This document shows positions 1 through 9,653 of a DNA stretch of 23,927 nucleotides, piece after piece. The stretch's first letter is position 1. Each line of letters starts with the position of its first letter. Source of the DNA: Russula earlei (taxonomy: Eukaryota; Basidiomycota; Agaricomycetes; Russulales; Russulaceae); assembly GCA_025769875.1 (NCBI GenBank), contig JAGFNK010000725.1:1-23927 (forward strand). The letters are read 5' to 3'. The translations under genes and the position numbers were made by a program. The notes beneath the pieces were generated by a model. It saw only the letters and a program-made list of their open reading frames with translations. It did not search any database and was not told where the DNA came from.

Positions 1-936
1 GCAGAAAGAAAAGCGAAGGATGACGCTTCCCGACCACGCTCGCTTTATTGTTCTTGGTGTCGGGCGGGACCACGTCGTCAACAGCGATGGCGCATTGGCG
101 GTCGCTGGCACGCGCTGGCCGTTCCGTGGCCCGTAAATAAGATCGCCATGCCTACGAGGGGCCCACGATCGGCTTGCCAATTGTCAACTGTCAGGCATTG
201 TTCGGCTGTCCATGCACATTGAACTTGAACGTAACAGACCGACGGTTGCAGCGTTGTCGTCGTCGTCGTCGTCGTCGGCCAGGCGACTGCAGGTTGGTCA
301 CCACTTGCCCCAATTTGGCAATCCTGACTCTTTTTTGTCCTGTCGAACCAAAATTCGGTTTCGTTCGCACACAGGGTCGATCCGATCCCCACAGTTCACA
401 CAACCTTCACTTTTCTCGAGCGCAAGGAATAATACTCCATGCATTTAATGCTGGCCGAAAATTGCGCACACGGCAGGAGAGAGTGAGACGCTTTGGTCCG
501 TCGGGGTCTCTCCTCTAACACATTACTACACCCACCAGACAGATGGGAGGGCGTATAGGTAGGTGAGCTGGTATTATATACCAGTGGTATATGACGTCGC
601 ATCATGCTTCATTGATAGTCATGTCAGACCCATCGGATGAATTCACTCCAGCGAAGCCTATCCGAGTCGCCCACCTGCCTCTCCTTAAACATAGGTGACA
701 GACCACTGACCAAGCCCAGTGTCATCAAACTCGAATATTGGGTCGATGCCCTGACACCTGAGCACTTCACCCCCATCGCCTTGACTTGGTGCAAGACTTG
801 CATAGCAAGCCTGTCGCCTGTCCAAGTCTTACCTTCATCCCGGGCCATGAATGTAGTTCTGCCATTGCCCTCTTGCCCTCACTGGATGAGGTGATTGTTG
901 AATCGTGCAGTGATAAGGTAGATTAGATCGTAATAG
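1..936. other. Left-end region without a recognisable gene
   Basis: I see no credible gene here. Open frames are short, overlap on both strands and match no family I know. The plus-strand frame at 637-894 and the minus-strand frame at 624-848 overlap each other, and neither has recognisable motifs or plausible splice partners. The only clear landmark is a short GTC microsatellite near 256-276. Confidence 0.5.
256..276. repeat. (GTC)7 microsatellite
   Basis: Seven perfect GTC units lie in a row. In overlapping frames the run creates artificial Ser, Arg or Thr homopolymers, which explains several short frames here that are not genes. Confidence 0.9.
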
Positions 937-1088
937 ATCTAATAAAAGTGATATTCAGTTTCTGTGAGAAGAAACTACTTGTGTCATATTTACCTGATAA
1001 AAGTGATACTACAACGCGTAATCAGCTACTGATAAGATTGTGAGATAGTAAGTACTTACTTCAGTTTCTGTGAGAAGAAACTGAAGTA
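937..1088. repeat. Two diverged copies of an AT-rich repeat with hairpins
   Basis: Two motifs each occur twice within about 150 bp: CT(A/G)ATAAAAGTGATA (937 and 992) and CAGTTTCTGTGAGAAGAAACT (956 and 1062). Each copy of the second motif folds on itself. The copy at 957-976 has a 7-bp stem. The copy at 1057-1088 has a perfect 13-bp stem with the 6-base loop GTGAGA. The block lies directly beside the LTR that starts at 1117. It may be an older non-autonomous repeat; I cannot assign it to a family. Confidence 0.6.
1057..1088. repeat. Perfect 13-bp inverted repeat (hairpin)
   Basis: The left arm TACTTCAGTTTCT pairs exactly with the right arm AGAAACTGAAGTA around the loop GTGAGA. It is not followed by a T-run and is not next to a gene, so it is unlikely to be a terminator. 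It sits 28 bp outside the retrotransposon LTR. Confidence 0.75.
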
Positions 1089-1116
1089 TCTAGTATGTAC
1101 GACACTCTTAAGTATC

Positions 1117-1328
1117 TGAGAGCATCCCTAATTATTTTGTCTGTAGTAACTATCAAATTGTTTTCATGATCACTATGTGCTAGCTACTGATTGTCTTAGA
1201 TCACACTATCAATTTTGTTATCGTATGCGTTTCAGCAACTGATCTGAAACGCTTATGTGGTCCGGGCCCATGGGCCACCCGGACAGTTTGGGCCGACGCG
1301 TCAACGCCTTGGCTATCTTATCTCAACA
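1117..1328 (-). repeat. 3' LTR of the copia element
   Basis: This is 212 bp and nearly identical to 4116-4329. It contains a 9-bp inverted repeat (GCGTTTCAG/CTGAAACGC, 1227-1252) and a second one, GTCCGGG/CCCGGAC, just after it. Both are also present in the other LTR. It differs from its partner at ten substitutions plus a 2-nt length change near the high-coordinate end. Confidence 0.9.
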
Positions 1329-1335
1329 TCCCCCC
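1329..1335 (-). other. Polypurine tract of the retrotransposon
   Basis: On the minus strand GGGGGGA directly precedes the TGTTGAGA start of the 3' LTR. This is the position and composition expected for the primer of plus-strand DNA synthesis in an LTR element. Confidence 0.7.
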
Positions 1336-1434
1336 GTGATCTAGACAGTCAGTAGATTAGATCAGATGAGACCTAACCCAGTGACGAAGGAGTGCATTCG
1401 CGCGTGGCGTGCATGCATCTTGGTAGACCATCAA

Positions 1435-1544
1435 GTGGGTGAGTTGGTAAGACTGTGAGTCGAGAGACTCCAAAGGGAAAGGTGAACGAGTGGGTGAGTT
1501 GATAAGACTGTGAGTCGAGTGACTCCAAAAGGAAAGGTGAACGC
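1435..1544. repeat. Two tandem copies of a 55-bp unit
   Basis: Unit one is 1435-1489 and unit two 1490-1544. Both begin GTGGGTGAGTTG and contain GACTGTGAGTCGAG followed by a purine-rich stretch ending GGAAAGGTGAACG. They differ at only a few bases. A partial third copy (GAGTCGAGAGACT) follows near 1556. The repeat lies inside the retrotransposon, between its reverse transcriptase remnant and 3' LTR, where RNase H sequence would be expected. Confidence 0.8.
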
Positions 1545-1885
1545 ATGTGGACACAGAGTCGAGAGACTATCTATAGAGTGTTCAGATCTGCACATAGGGG
1601 AGGCTGCTGTTAAAACATTAATATATTGCCTAGTCGCCATAGGCGTTGCTTCTCCGGAGTGCTTGATCAAACGGATTTCTGCATCTGAACGGAGCGGAAT
1701 ATGGAAGCGGAACGGAAGTCTGCCATCCCAAGGTAAGACCTCCAAGATTACAGATTACAGAAGCGGAGTGGAATCCACCATCCCGAAGAAATCCGAGATG
1801 TGCCTTGATTGATTGATGTCTGTGTTAGCCGAGCGATTGCGTGTAACACGGATCCCGAGGTATGATGCGATCTTGGCTAGATCTG

Positions 1886-3846
1886 TCAACTCGTAGCGCA
1901 TAGACAAAGATAAATATTGCACCCGTAGATGTGAGTGTCGAGACCACGAGGGTCGCCTAAGATAATGATGTCATCAGCAGAGAGGATGTGAAGCAAAATG
2001 ATAGTGGATACCCCCACGTCTTGGTGATGACATATGTCCACATGAGAATGCGTGTGCACGCAGCCGAGATAAGTTGAACGCAAGTCACTAAGGACTCCAT
2101 GAGAACGTAGGTCCCATGTACGAGAGGCCTGTGTAAGACCAAAAAGCATTTTTGGTGTGATGAAACCTTGTGATTGCTCCAAATAATTCTAATCTTCTTC
2201 ACCCAGTGAGCCGATGATGAACGTCGACAAGATGTCCTCGGATCTCCCGATCCATATGCTAGCATGGCCAACGCTGAACAAGAGTCGCTAAGACTTGGAC
2301 CTGGCTACTGGTGAGAAGGTTTCATCAATGTCAATGCCTTGTAAATTGGGTGAACCCCTTGTGCAACTGAAACGCACACGAAATCTCCAAGATTTGCGTG
2401 CTGCACACCCATTCCAATAAGATCGACAAGATCCCAGGGACCATTTTTTGCAAGCGCGCCGATCACGTATGGATACACGACTTGCCACTCATCGGCAAAA
2501 TCCAAGAAGTGCCTTCCCGATATGTAGCCCAGTGATCGCTTCCGCGTAGCCGAGCCGTATGTGATAAGCGCCCTCTCGGATCTGTGTGTGCAGTCCCTCT
2601 GAGACATTCGGAACGTGGACGCGAGCAAGACCCAAGATGTGTAACTGAGAGTGGATGTGGTGGACCAATGAATTGTGCCAATAATGCTGAGTGAGGATGG
2701 CATAAACGGTATGGCGGAACGCATGTAATTGGCTGTATAGGCGGGGTAAGGTATAGTGAGTGTGGTGTGAGGGAATCTAATGGGGTTTCCGGAGGTGCGG
2801 AACGAAGTGCCGATGATCCGGTTCATGTGAAATTAAGGCAGAGAATGTCCCGGTCCTGTAGGGACCAAGAGTTGTGCAGGTGGAGCAGTGTCTGTAACAT
2901 GTCCCCTGGCTATGCAGTATGTGCTTGTCGCGCTACCACACGATGGTCAGGCGTGTAGACATATGCCCTACATCTAAAGAAGACGGAATTGTGAGACGAC
3001 TGGAGTCAGTCCGTCCATTCACAGTGTATGAAGTGTGCATGCACAGAGAATGCGTGATGGAGTCCGATCATTAGTATGGACGGCAGCTTTAGTATTAAGC
3101 TCCAGAACCCGAGAGTGAGACCAGTGCTGTGTAACTTTTGAACGTGTTCTGTCTTCAAGGGTCCAATTCCATCTATCCGGCACTCTATTCTCCTGTGGTA
3201 AATCTGGCATTGTTAATCTATGATTGATCCCTCATTGAACTGATAAGTATGTGAGCACGTGTTGCCTCAATAGCCAGCGCCTCGTATTGGTCTCGCGTGC
3301 AGCAGATCGGCTAAGGTGGTGTAAATAATCTTGTAGCTGAGGATCCGATTGCTAAGGGGAAGCCCAGAAAAGAAGCGTTCAGTTGCTGAGTGTATACTCC
3401 GGACAGGATAACTGATCGTGATCCGTAAAGCCAAGCAAGATCCGGGTACCAGAATCACAGTAATAGATTAACGCGTGTGTGGACATATGCCTCATGCGCT
3501 GATGCTGGATGTGGAATGATAGGACACTTCTTTGCACTTGTAGAGCTGGAGTTATGAAGTTAATACACAATAGATTGTTCTCCAACCAGTTGTGCACGAT
3601 CTTCTGATCTTTCATGTGTAAATTTGAACACCCCTCTTGAGTGTATGTGATGCATCCCTTGTTCTGAAGTAGCGCGCGCACTGTGTAGTCGCATGCATCG
3701 GCCTTCGGTACATGTAGAATGTCTATGAGGGTTAATAAGGATATCTCCAAGGCCTTCTGGCCAGCAGGATGGACGCAGATCCAGTCCCAATCTGTCTGAT
3801 GACTGTATAACCTCCCAGAGTAATAGATCTGGAGGCCAGAGCACAA
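1886..3846 (-). pseudogene. Degenerate copia gag-pol polyprotein remnants
   Basis: Fragments read on the minus strand match copia polyprotein landmarks in order. Near 3560-3760 the segment LTLIDILHVPKAD and a following SNLHMKDQKIVHNWLENNL resemble the pre-integrase region. Near 3150-3200 the segment VPDRWNWTLEDRTRS, with NDRTPSRIL near 3070, resembles the integrase C-terminal part. Near 2420 KNGPWDLVDL, and near 2310-2340 LQGIDIDETFSPVAR, mark the start of reverse transcriptase. Around 2110-2170 there is a later reverse transcriptase segment. The pieces fall in different frames and carry stops and frameshifts, so no functional protein is made. Capsid and RNase H are not recognisable. Confidence 0.75.
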
Positions 3847-4115
3847 ATAATGAAGTCGGGGGTCCGGAACGGACTAATATGATGAGGAGCTCCATAGTCG
3901 ATCAAGATCTAGCCAGGAAACTCAGAATCTCATATTCATCAGACGTCTGATACCTCGGTGATAGGAGCAGTATTGCCCACTATGTACGCGCTGATGTTCC
4001 TGTCAGTGCCTGTCACCTTTGTATTCGTCGCCTTCTCCTTCCAGTAGTCCAGACTGCATGCCCAAGTTTATTGCAATAGCAGCATTGTATCTCGGATGCA
4101 GCGTTGTGTGTTATC

Positions 4116-4329
4116 TGAGAGCGTCCCTAATTATTTTGTCTGTAGTAACTATCAAATTGTTTTCATGATCGCTATGTGCTAGCTACCGATTGTCTTAGAT
4201 CACACTATCAATTTTGTTATCGTATGCGTTTCAGCAACTGATCTGAAACGCTTATGTGGTCCGGGCCCGTGGGCTGCCCGGACAGTTTGGGCCAATGTGT
4301 CAACGCCTCGGCTACTCTTTATCTCAACA
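4116..4329 (-). repeat. 5' LTR of the copia element
   Basis: This is 214 bp with TG...CA ends and is the partner of 1117-1328. It lies upstream of the pol remnants when read on minus, so it is the 5' LTR. The sequence just inside it (minus strand GATAACACACAACGC, 4101-4115) is where a tRNA primer-binding site would lie, but I cannot assign a tRNA. Confidence 0.9.
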
Positions 4330-5121
4330 GTGATGGGGTGAGGTGGAGGTGGAGGGGCAAGTGAGTGGATGCAGGCAGACTCGAGGATGTGACTTGAGGC
4401 TAGTGTCGTCCAACCGGATTCCAAGTTCGTCTGCGCGGCACTCTAAGCAGAGCATCCACTATTTGCGAGGAACATGGGACCGACGAGACAATTCGAGGCA
4501 GCCTGAGCGCAGACACGTGGTGCCAGTGGTGGCCATGATACTGGTTTGTCCCCACAATGTTATTGAATCTACGCATCGTAATATAATTATGTTTCTCCAT
4601 ACCTCCATACATCATGACCCAGATATTGATAAAACGCGCAGTGTGAAGCAAATAATATCTTACCAGTTATTTCAGCTTTGTTGTAGACAAAACTGATGCT
4701 CTTGAGTACCCAAGAGCGTCTCCCATTATAGTACTCAGTACTTGTAGCTACCTATGATCCACTGTGAGCATCAAGGTATCGTGGCTACTAATTGTCCTGA
4801 TCATAGGTGAGTTCAGCAATCGGGTCATCCGCAGAAATGATGATAGGATGCAGTCAAGTTCTCAATTCCGTTCAATCAAAGGATACAAGGGACAGAGTGA
4901 CGGAGAAGGAAGAGATATACCATCCAAGGGGTGACATCCATGTTAGGTGCATTCGCCTCCCAATCTTCTTAACAACTGAGAGTATCACAATCATGGTGGG
5001 GATCAAGGCTCATGTGGGTGTGGACAACATTTTTGAACTGACCTGTTGTCAAGGTAATCCAGTCTAGCAACCGCTCATATACCACAGCTAATGAATATAC
5101 AGTAACCTAACAAAGGCATAT
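4330..5121. other. Gene-free stretch between the retrotransposon and the F-box array
   Basis: There is no gene that I can support. Frames are short and have no recognisable motifs. It contains a possible diverged LTR-like segment (4690-4830). Near its right end (4971-5030) is a block that recurs downstream of other F-box genes of the array. Confidence 0.5.
4690..4830. repeat. Possible diverged relative of the copia LTR
   Basis: Several short blocks occur in the same order as in the LTRs at 1117 and 4116: CAAGAGCGTCTCCCATTAT (LTR: GAGAGCGTCCCTAATTAT), GTAGCTACCTAT (GTAGTAACTAT), GTGGCTACTAATTGTCCTGATCA (a GTGCTAGCTACCGATTGTCTTAGATCA-type stretch) and TTCAGCAATCGG (TTCAGCAACTGA). Spacing is roughly kept. 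This could be an old solo LTR of a related family. The match is by eye and weak. Confidence 0.35.
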
Positions 5122-6706
5122 TCAGCGACGAACCAGGTTCACGGGGTGGCCCGCAACCCGGCGGGCATCGATGAATCTCCTGAACCCATCCGCAGCGTCA
5201 TCTGATGCTGAATATGAGAGTTCTTTCAGCTCTGGAAAGAGCTCCAGAGGAAGTTCTCCATCCTCTAATCGTAGACAACGAACGACTTCCCCGACGAGTT
5301 CATTGTTGACGAGAAGGGCCTTCACGTTCCTAAATGGCCTGAGAAGCTTGCGCCAGTGAGAGCGGTCGGCTTCGTTATATTCCTCCGGCGACAGATCATC
5401 TTTTGCATATGTAAGAGCGAGGTGTTCCACCGTAGAGAATACCGGGCTGAGGTCATCGAAAATTTGTGCCATGGAGGATACCTGCAAGGAAAGGGGTCGA
5501 TATGCAACATCCAAATAGAAGGAGTACATCTTGGCTCCTTCACAGGGATAAACTTTGACGTCAATGCCCGAGTCGTCGAAGTAAACTGGGCAGTGTTCAT
5601 TCGGAGGTTCTTTGTCGTTTTCATGAATTGCAGGAGGCGTGGTAAAGAGAAGGTAGGCTCATTCGCGAAACGGAGTTGAAATTTCTCGAGGAGGGGAGTG
5701 GTGATGCGAGGAAGAAATGCTTCCAGATAAGCGATCGGACCCCCGAACCCTAACCAGCGAAGGTTGGGAAGTGTGGCATGGGTCATGGTCGACATATCCG
5801 ACAGCTCCCTCACGATATCACTGCTGGGGAAATAGCAGCGAAATGCGATTCCGAGTGTCTCCAGCTGAGGCATGTGGGAAAGACGTTGGAGCAGTTCATT
5901 TGGGCGGAATGAGGTTGATGGATGGATCCTTTGAAGTGAGAGCGTGACAAGGCCATTGGGAGTCGTAAGTAAGGGAGATCGTATCGGAAAACCGAAGCTG
6001 TGCAACACAAGGTGGGACAGGCGTGGCGCCCGAAAGGTTGTAGGAAGCGTCAAGCTCATCTGGGTCAGGTCCCTTGACTGTGCCTCGAGATAGAGGAATT
6101 CAAGTATTGGAAATTCGTCGTCGACGGCCACGATGAACTTTTGCAGATTTGGGAGAGGCATCAGAAGGCGGATACGGCGCAAGCGATTACGATGCCGGAG
6201 TGCAAGCATTACTCTCTCTTCATCCTCCGCAGTGATGTAGTGATTTTCATCGATGTGATCGATTATGAGAGGAAAGGGTGGTGAATGCAACAGCATTTCC
6301 GCAAGGGGTGTGCCATATGTACAGACAAGGCACAGTTGAAGATAGGAAGCTGATCTGAGAATGAGGTAGCGCCACCTTCGACAGACTTGCACAAGCTTAT
6401 ACCACCATCGTTCACGGTCCCATGCTCCTCCTTCTAAAACGTAGTCATTATCAACCTCAGTGTCTTCTATGAGAACCGGCCGAGAGTGATAAAATATGTT
6501 GAGAAGTGAATCATCATCAAGGATGTAGATGGGTGTCCTGCGCAGTCGGTTGCCGCCGGTGGGCAATGGTTACTCGCACGCGCGCGCTGATGAACGTAGG
6601 AGAAGGAAGCGTACCTCGAACAGGGAATGTCACAGCTCAGCCCTTGGTCATTTCTTCTATCGGGTTGAAGGAGTGGGGTGCCAGTGGGTTGTGTGAGTTG
6701 AGACAT
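5122..6706 (-). pseudogene. F-box/LRR-like protein, array member 1, full length with one frameshift
   Basis: This is a two-exon member of the local F-box family. Exon 1 (6615-6706) starts MSQLTQPTG and ends in phase 2 at a GTACGCT donor. Exon 2 (5122-6537) opens directly with the F-box core TPIYILDDDSLLNIFY and WWYKLVQVCRRWRYLIL, then leucine-rich segments. At 5581-5583 one base is missing relative to the paralogue at 10631-12170, where TTC-GTC-TTC corresponds here to TTT-AC-TTC. The frame then runs out at 5322. The rest (KVYP, GAKMYSFYLDV, down to LVRR) continues in the next frame to a stop at 5122. With one base restored the length would be about 502 residues, in line with its paralogues. 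It may be a young pseudogene or a base-call error. If active it would bind Skp1 and present substrates to an SCF ubiquitin ligase. Confidence 0.8.
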
Positions 6707-7419
6707 ATTAGGGTATTGATAACGATGCGGTCAAAGTCGACCTGACCTATCATGGCCGGACGGAAGGAAACGATTGCCATTTAAGGCGCAGAATTGTCGG
6801 TCGGCCACAAAGGAGGAGCGCACTCACCTTCGTCAATCTATCAGCGACTGCATGGGGATCTTCTCCAAGTCTCGATGCGCTGTGACCAACCCTTCAGCTC
6901 ATCGCCATCTAACCATCACCAATGCTACAACGGCATTATTGCACTGGCTGGTCCACTCCATACTTGCGGTCGGATAGCGCATCTGCGCCTGAGGTTGTCG
7001 AGGCTTCCAAGGATGATGATCACACCATGGGGAATGTCAGAAATTTGGGAGGGTGATTATAATGGATTTTGTCGTGAATATAATCACCGTCCCAATTTTC
7101 CAACTTCCAACATAGCCGGTGCCGTCCAACCAGGATGGCAAGATTTGCAGACCGGCGAGATTGAGTGGCCACGACACGAATGTAGTGTACATCGACTGCA
7201 GGTAGAAAAGAAAAGGCGACAGAACCTGCGAGGTACATCACGATGACAGTGCCAAGTCATGCGTTCAAGAACGTCCCCTGTGTTAGGTGTGTTCTGCATC
7301 GCCGATCGTAGTCAAAATCATGTTGCATATAAGAGCTCGGGCGGGTGATTGTCATGATAAACGTAAAGCAGCGTTATGAACAGATAAGATTGGGGTGCGA
7401 TGACAGATCCGGTGAACTA
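6707..7419. other. Intergenic region upstream of array member 1
   Basis: No gene is recognised. The plus-strand frames at 6774-6977 and 6794-7246 overlap each other and match nothing I know. The main structure is a 59-bp inverted repeat at 7041-7099. Confidence 0.5.
7041..7099. repeat. Near-perfect 21-bp inverted repeat
   Basis: Arm one (7041-7061, AAATTTGGGAGGGTGATTAT+A) and arm two (7079-7099) are reverse complements with two mismatches, around a 17-base spacer. The outermost bases 7040 and 7100 also pair. It could be a very small foldback element or a structured non-coding site in the F-box intergenic DNA. No target duplication is obvious. Confidence 0.7.
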
Positions 7420-8127
7420 GTCCCCTACATCCATCCCCGAGCCCGCATCGCTATTTCCGTGATACGGGAGCTGATTCTCCATCGTCCCATGACAGAGCTC
7501 CTATGATGTATACGAAGTGTCTTCACGTTGTAGATTGACATGAGGAGTCTGTTCCACCGTGAGCAGTCAGCTTTATTGTGCCACTTTAGTGACACTCCCC
7601 ATAGGCAGGAGAATGATTCACTACACCGGACACTATGGGCCATAGAAGATACTTGCCAGTCGAGGTTTCTGCAGGTAACATTTACTACGTCCATCAAGTG
7701 TCCCATTGATCCTGAGCCAGGAACCGCAAATTTGAGGCTCTTCGCTGTGGTCCACAATGGCATGAGCCATGGGAGTGGAGCGGTGAAACCGGTCGAGCAA
7801 CTTGACGTGATACCGAGCTTCTGGAGGAGAGTCCTGGTCATCCGAGGGGAGGAAGCGCCCAGATAAGCGCCAACGTCTCCGAACTCGAACCAACCAAGGT
7901 GAAGAGATGCGCCGCGCGTCTTGATAGTGATCGCCCATCCCAAAGCTGCTTCTCAAAATCACAGCTGAAAACATGATCCTGAGTGTCTCCAACGGACATG
8001 TAGGAAAGAGGTCGGAAGAAAGCAGTGGAGGAGAGCAGGCGGATGGGGAAAGGAACGTCTTGATCACCGATGGTGTATTATGGTAATAGGCTCGATTGTC
8101 CGTAGAAAGGTCCGCCACGCACCACAA
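7420..8127 (-). pseudogene. 5'-truncated, decayed F-box family copy, array member 2
   Basis: Minus-strand fragments in at least two frames match the C-terminal two thirds of the family. Near 7990-8060 the segment PLETLRIMF and a preceding proline/serine stretch correspond to PSAYF...LETLRITF of the gene at 12965-14657. Near 7850-7900 GWFEFGDVGAYL corresponds to RWFEFGGESAYL. Near 7650 VTCRNLDWQVSSMA corresponds to VTCRGLDWQVSSVA. Near 7535 NVKTLR corresponds to NVKALR. DNA around 7422-7600 also aligns directly with 13030-13220, with small deletions. No F-box part is present: the copy begins within 15 bp of the stop of the neighbouring gene at 8141. Its closest relative in the window is array member 5, not its neighbour. 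Confidence 0.8.
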
Positions 8128-8140
8128 CTCACAGCCAGGA

Positions 8141-9653
8141 TCAAGAAGGTGGATGGTGAAAGACTGTTACAGGACGGCCTTCAATCTGGCGTGCGTTGAC
8201 GAACGAGAAAAATGCGTCACTCGGGTCGCCATCCTTGTAATAAATGAGCTCTTTCAGCTCGGGTAACAACTCGGGAGGATATTCTTCGTCCTCCGTTCGA
8301 AGGGAGTGAGAGAGCTCCTTGATGAGCCCACCATCCACGTGAAGAACTTTGACTTTGGTCCACGGTATGAGAAGGTCACGCCATCTTGCGCGCTTGAAAT
8401 CGTCGTCCCACTCCGATGGTAGATCATGCTCCTCATAGTTGAGAACAAGGGTCTCTACAACAGAGAGCGCTGGCACGAGCGCACTGAAAATCTGCGTTGC
8501 GGCTGAAACCTGCCAGTCGATGTGCCTGCAACCGACTGCGACATGGAAAGGGTTGATTCTGCCACCCTCACGGCGATCGGCCGTAAGATCAACTAGTTCC
8601 TGAAAGAAAAAAACCCGGGCAAATCTAAACCTGAGATTTTCTGTCGTGTTTATAAACCGCAAGAGGTGTGGGAAGCTAAAAGTGGGCTGGTTGAAGAGTC
8701 GAATTTGGAGCGTTTCTAAGAGAGGCGTCCTGATTCGAGCGAGAAATCCCTCCAAATAGGCCCTAACGCCCCGAAAAAAGCACAGGCGAAAGTTTGGAAG
8801 GGTGACGAGTGGCCCAACGAGATGCGACGGGTGGCTCTCGATAGCACGGGTAGTGACCGCAAACTTGAATCCAATTGAAAGACACTCTAACTGTGGCAAG
8901 GACGTAAGACGTGCGACCAAATAACTGGGGGGGAAGTACGCAGATGGCAGGATATCCCAAAGTTCAAGATACGTGAGGCCCGTGGCGGTTGAAAGTAACG
9001 GAGATCCCATTGGGAGGGAAACGTAATATAGTGAGAGCTGGCGTAGATGTGGTGCCTGAAATGTTGCAGGAAGCATCAGGTTCGTGTCGTCCCTGGACGG
9101 AGGCCACATAAACAGGCGTTCAAGAACAGGAAATGGTTCGCTCATGGCCATTATGTGCTTCAGTAGATTTGTGGCGGGCATCCTAAGGCCGATACGACGC
9201 ACACGATCACGATATTGGAGTGCAAGCAGGATAGCCTCCTCGTCTTCAACGGTTACTTCGCGAGCATCGTCCTGATAGTTGACGATGAGTGGAAGAGGAG
9301 GTGAATGTGCCAACATCTCGGCCACAGGCGTGCCATACGTGCAGACGAGATGGAGAGCTAAGCGAACTGGTGATGAAAGGATAAGGTACCGCCACCGACG
9401 GCAGACCTGTGCGAGCTTGTACCACCAGCGGGCGCTGTCCCAATCGGGGTCCGAGAGGACGTCATTATATGATGCCGAAATATCCTCTGGATAGATATCG
9501 AAAACGTTGAGGAGCACATCATCGTCGAGCAAGTGGATTGGTGTGAATGAGGAGCCGGGTCTGTTGTCCAAGTCGGGAGAGTCATTACTAGGAGATAAAA
9601 TAAGGAGAGTACCTCTGGACTCTGGATCCACTGGGTGCATGTTGGTGGCGCAT
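8141..9653 (-). CDS. F-box/LRR-like protein, array member 3 (two exons, about 486 aa)
   Basis: This is a complete family member. The preferred model has exon 1 at 9613-9653 (starting MRHQHAPSGS, ending in phase 2), a 52-nt intron (9561-9612) with donor GTACTC and acceptor CAACAG, and exon 2 at 8141-9560. Intron position and phase match the paralogues. Exon 2 carries the F-box core TPIHLLDDDVLLNVF and WWYKLAQVCRRWRYLIL, followed by irregular leucine-rich repeats and the conserved tail with DWQVSAATQIFSAL and ELLPELKELIYY. Known F-box proteins bind Skp1 through this N-terminal module and recruit substrates through the repeats; the substrate here is unknown. An unspliced start at 9676 would also give an open frame of 511 aa through the intron. 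No lesion is seen, and this is the most divergent of the complete members. Confidence 0.8.

Larger units (their letters stand above)
1117..4329 (-). mobile_element. Decayed, internally shortened Ty1/copia LTR retrotransposon
   Basis: Two direct repeats of 212 and 214 bp bound the element (1117-1328 and 4116-4329). Read on the minus strand each starts TGTTGAGA and ends CTCTCA, giving TG...CA ends. Immediately inside the downstream LTR is a purine tract GGGGGGA (1329-1335), the expected polypurine primer, which fixes the orientation as minus. Between the LTRs, translated fragments occur in copia order: pre-integrase region, integrase tail, then reverse transcriptase. They lie in several frames with many stops. 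The whole is about 3.2 kb, shorter than the usual 5-6 kb of a complete copia, so internal sequence has been lost. The five bases flanking each side (GTATC and GTGAT) do not match, so no target-site duplication is visible. Confidence 0.85.

Noticed and set aside
174..518. Plus and minus frames over the GTC repeat at the left end
   Set aside because: They are driven by the microsatellite, overlap on both strands and have no conserved motifs.
1112..4334. Target-site duplication around the retrotransposon
   Set aside because: Flanking pentamers GTATC (1112-1116) and GTGAT (4330-4334) do not match, so no duplication is claimed.
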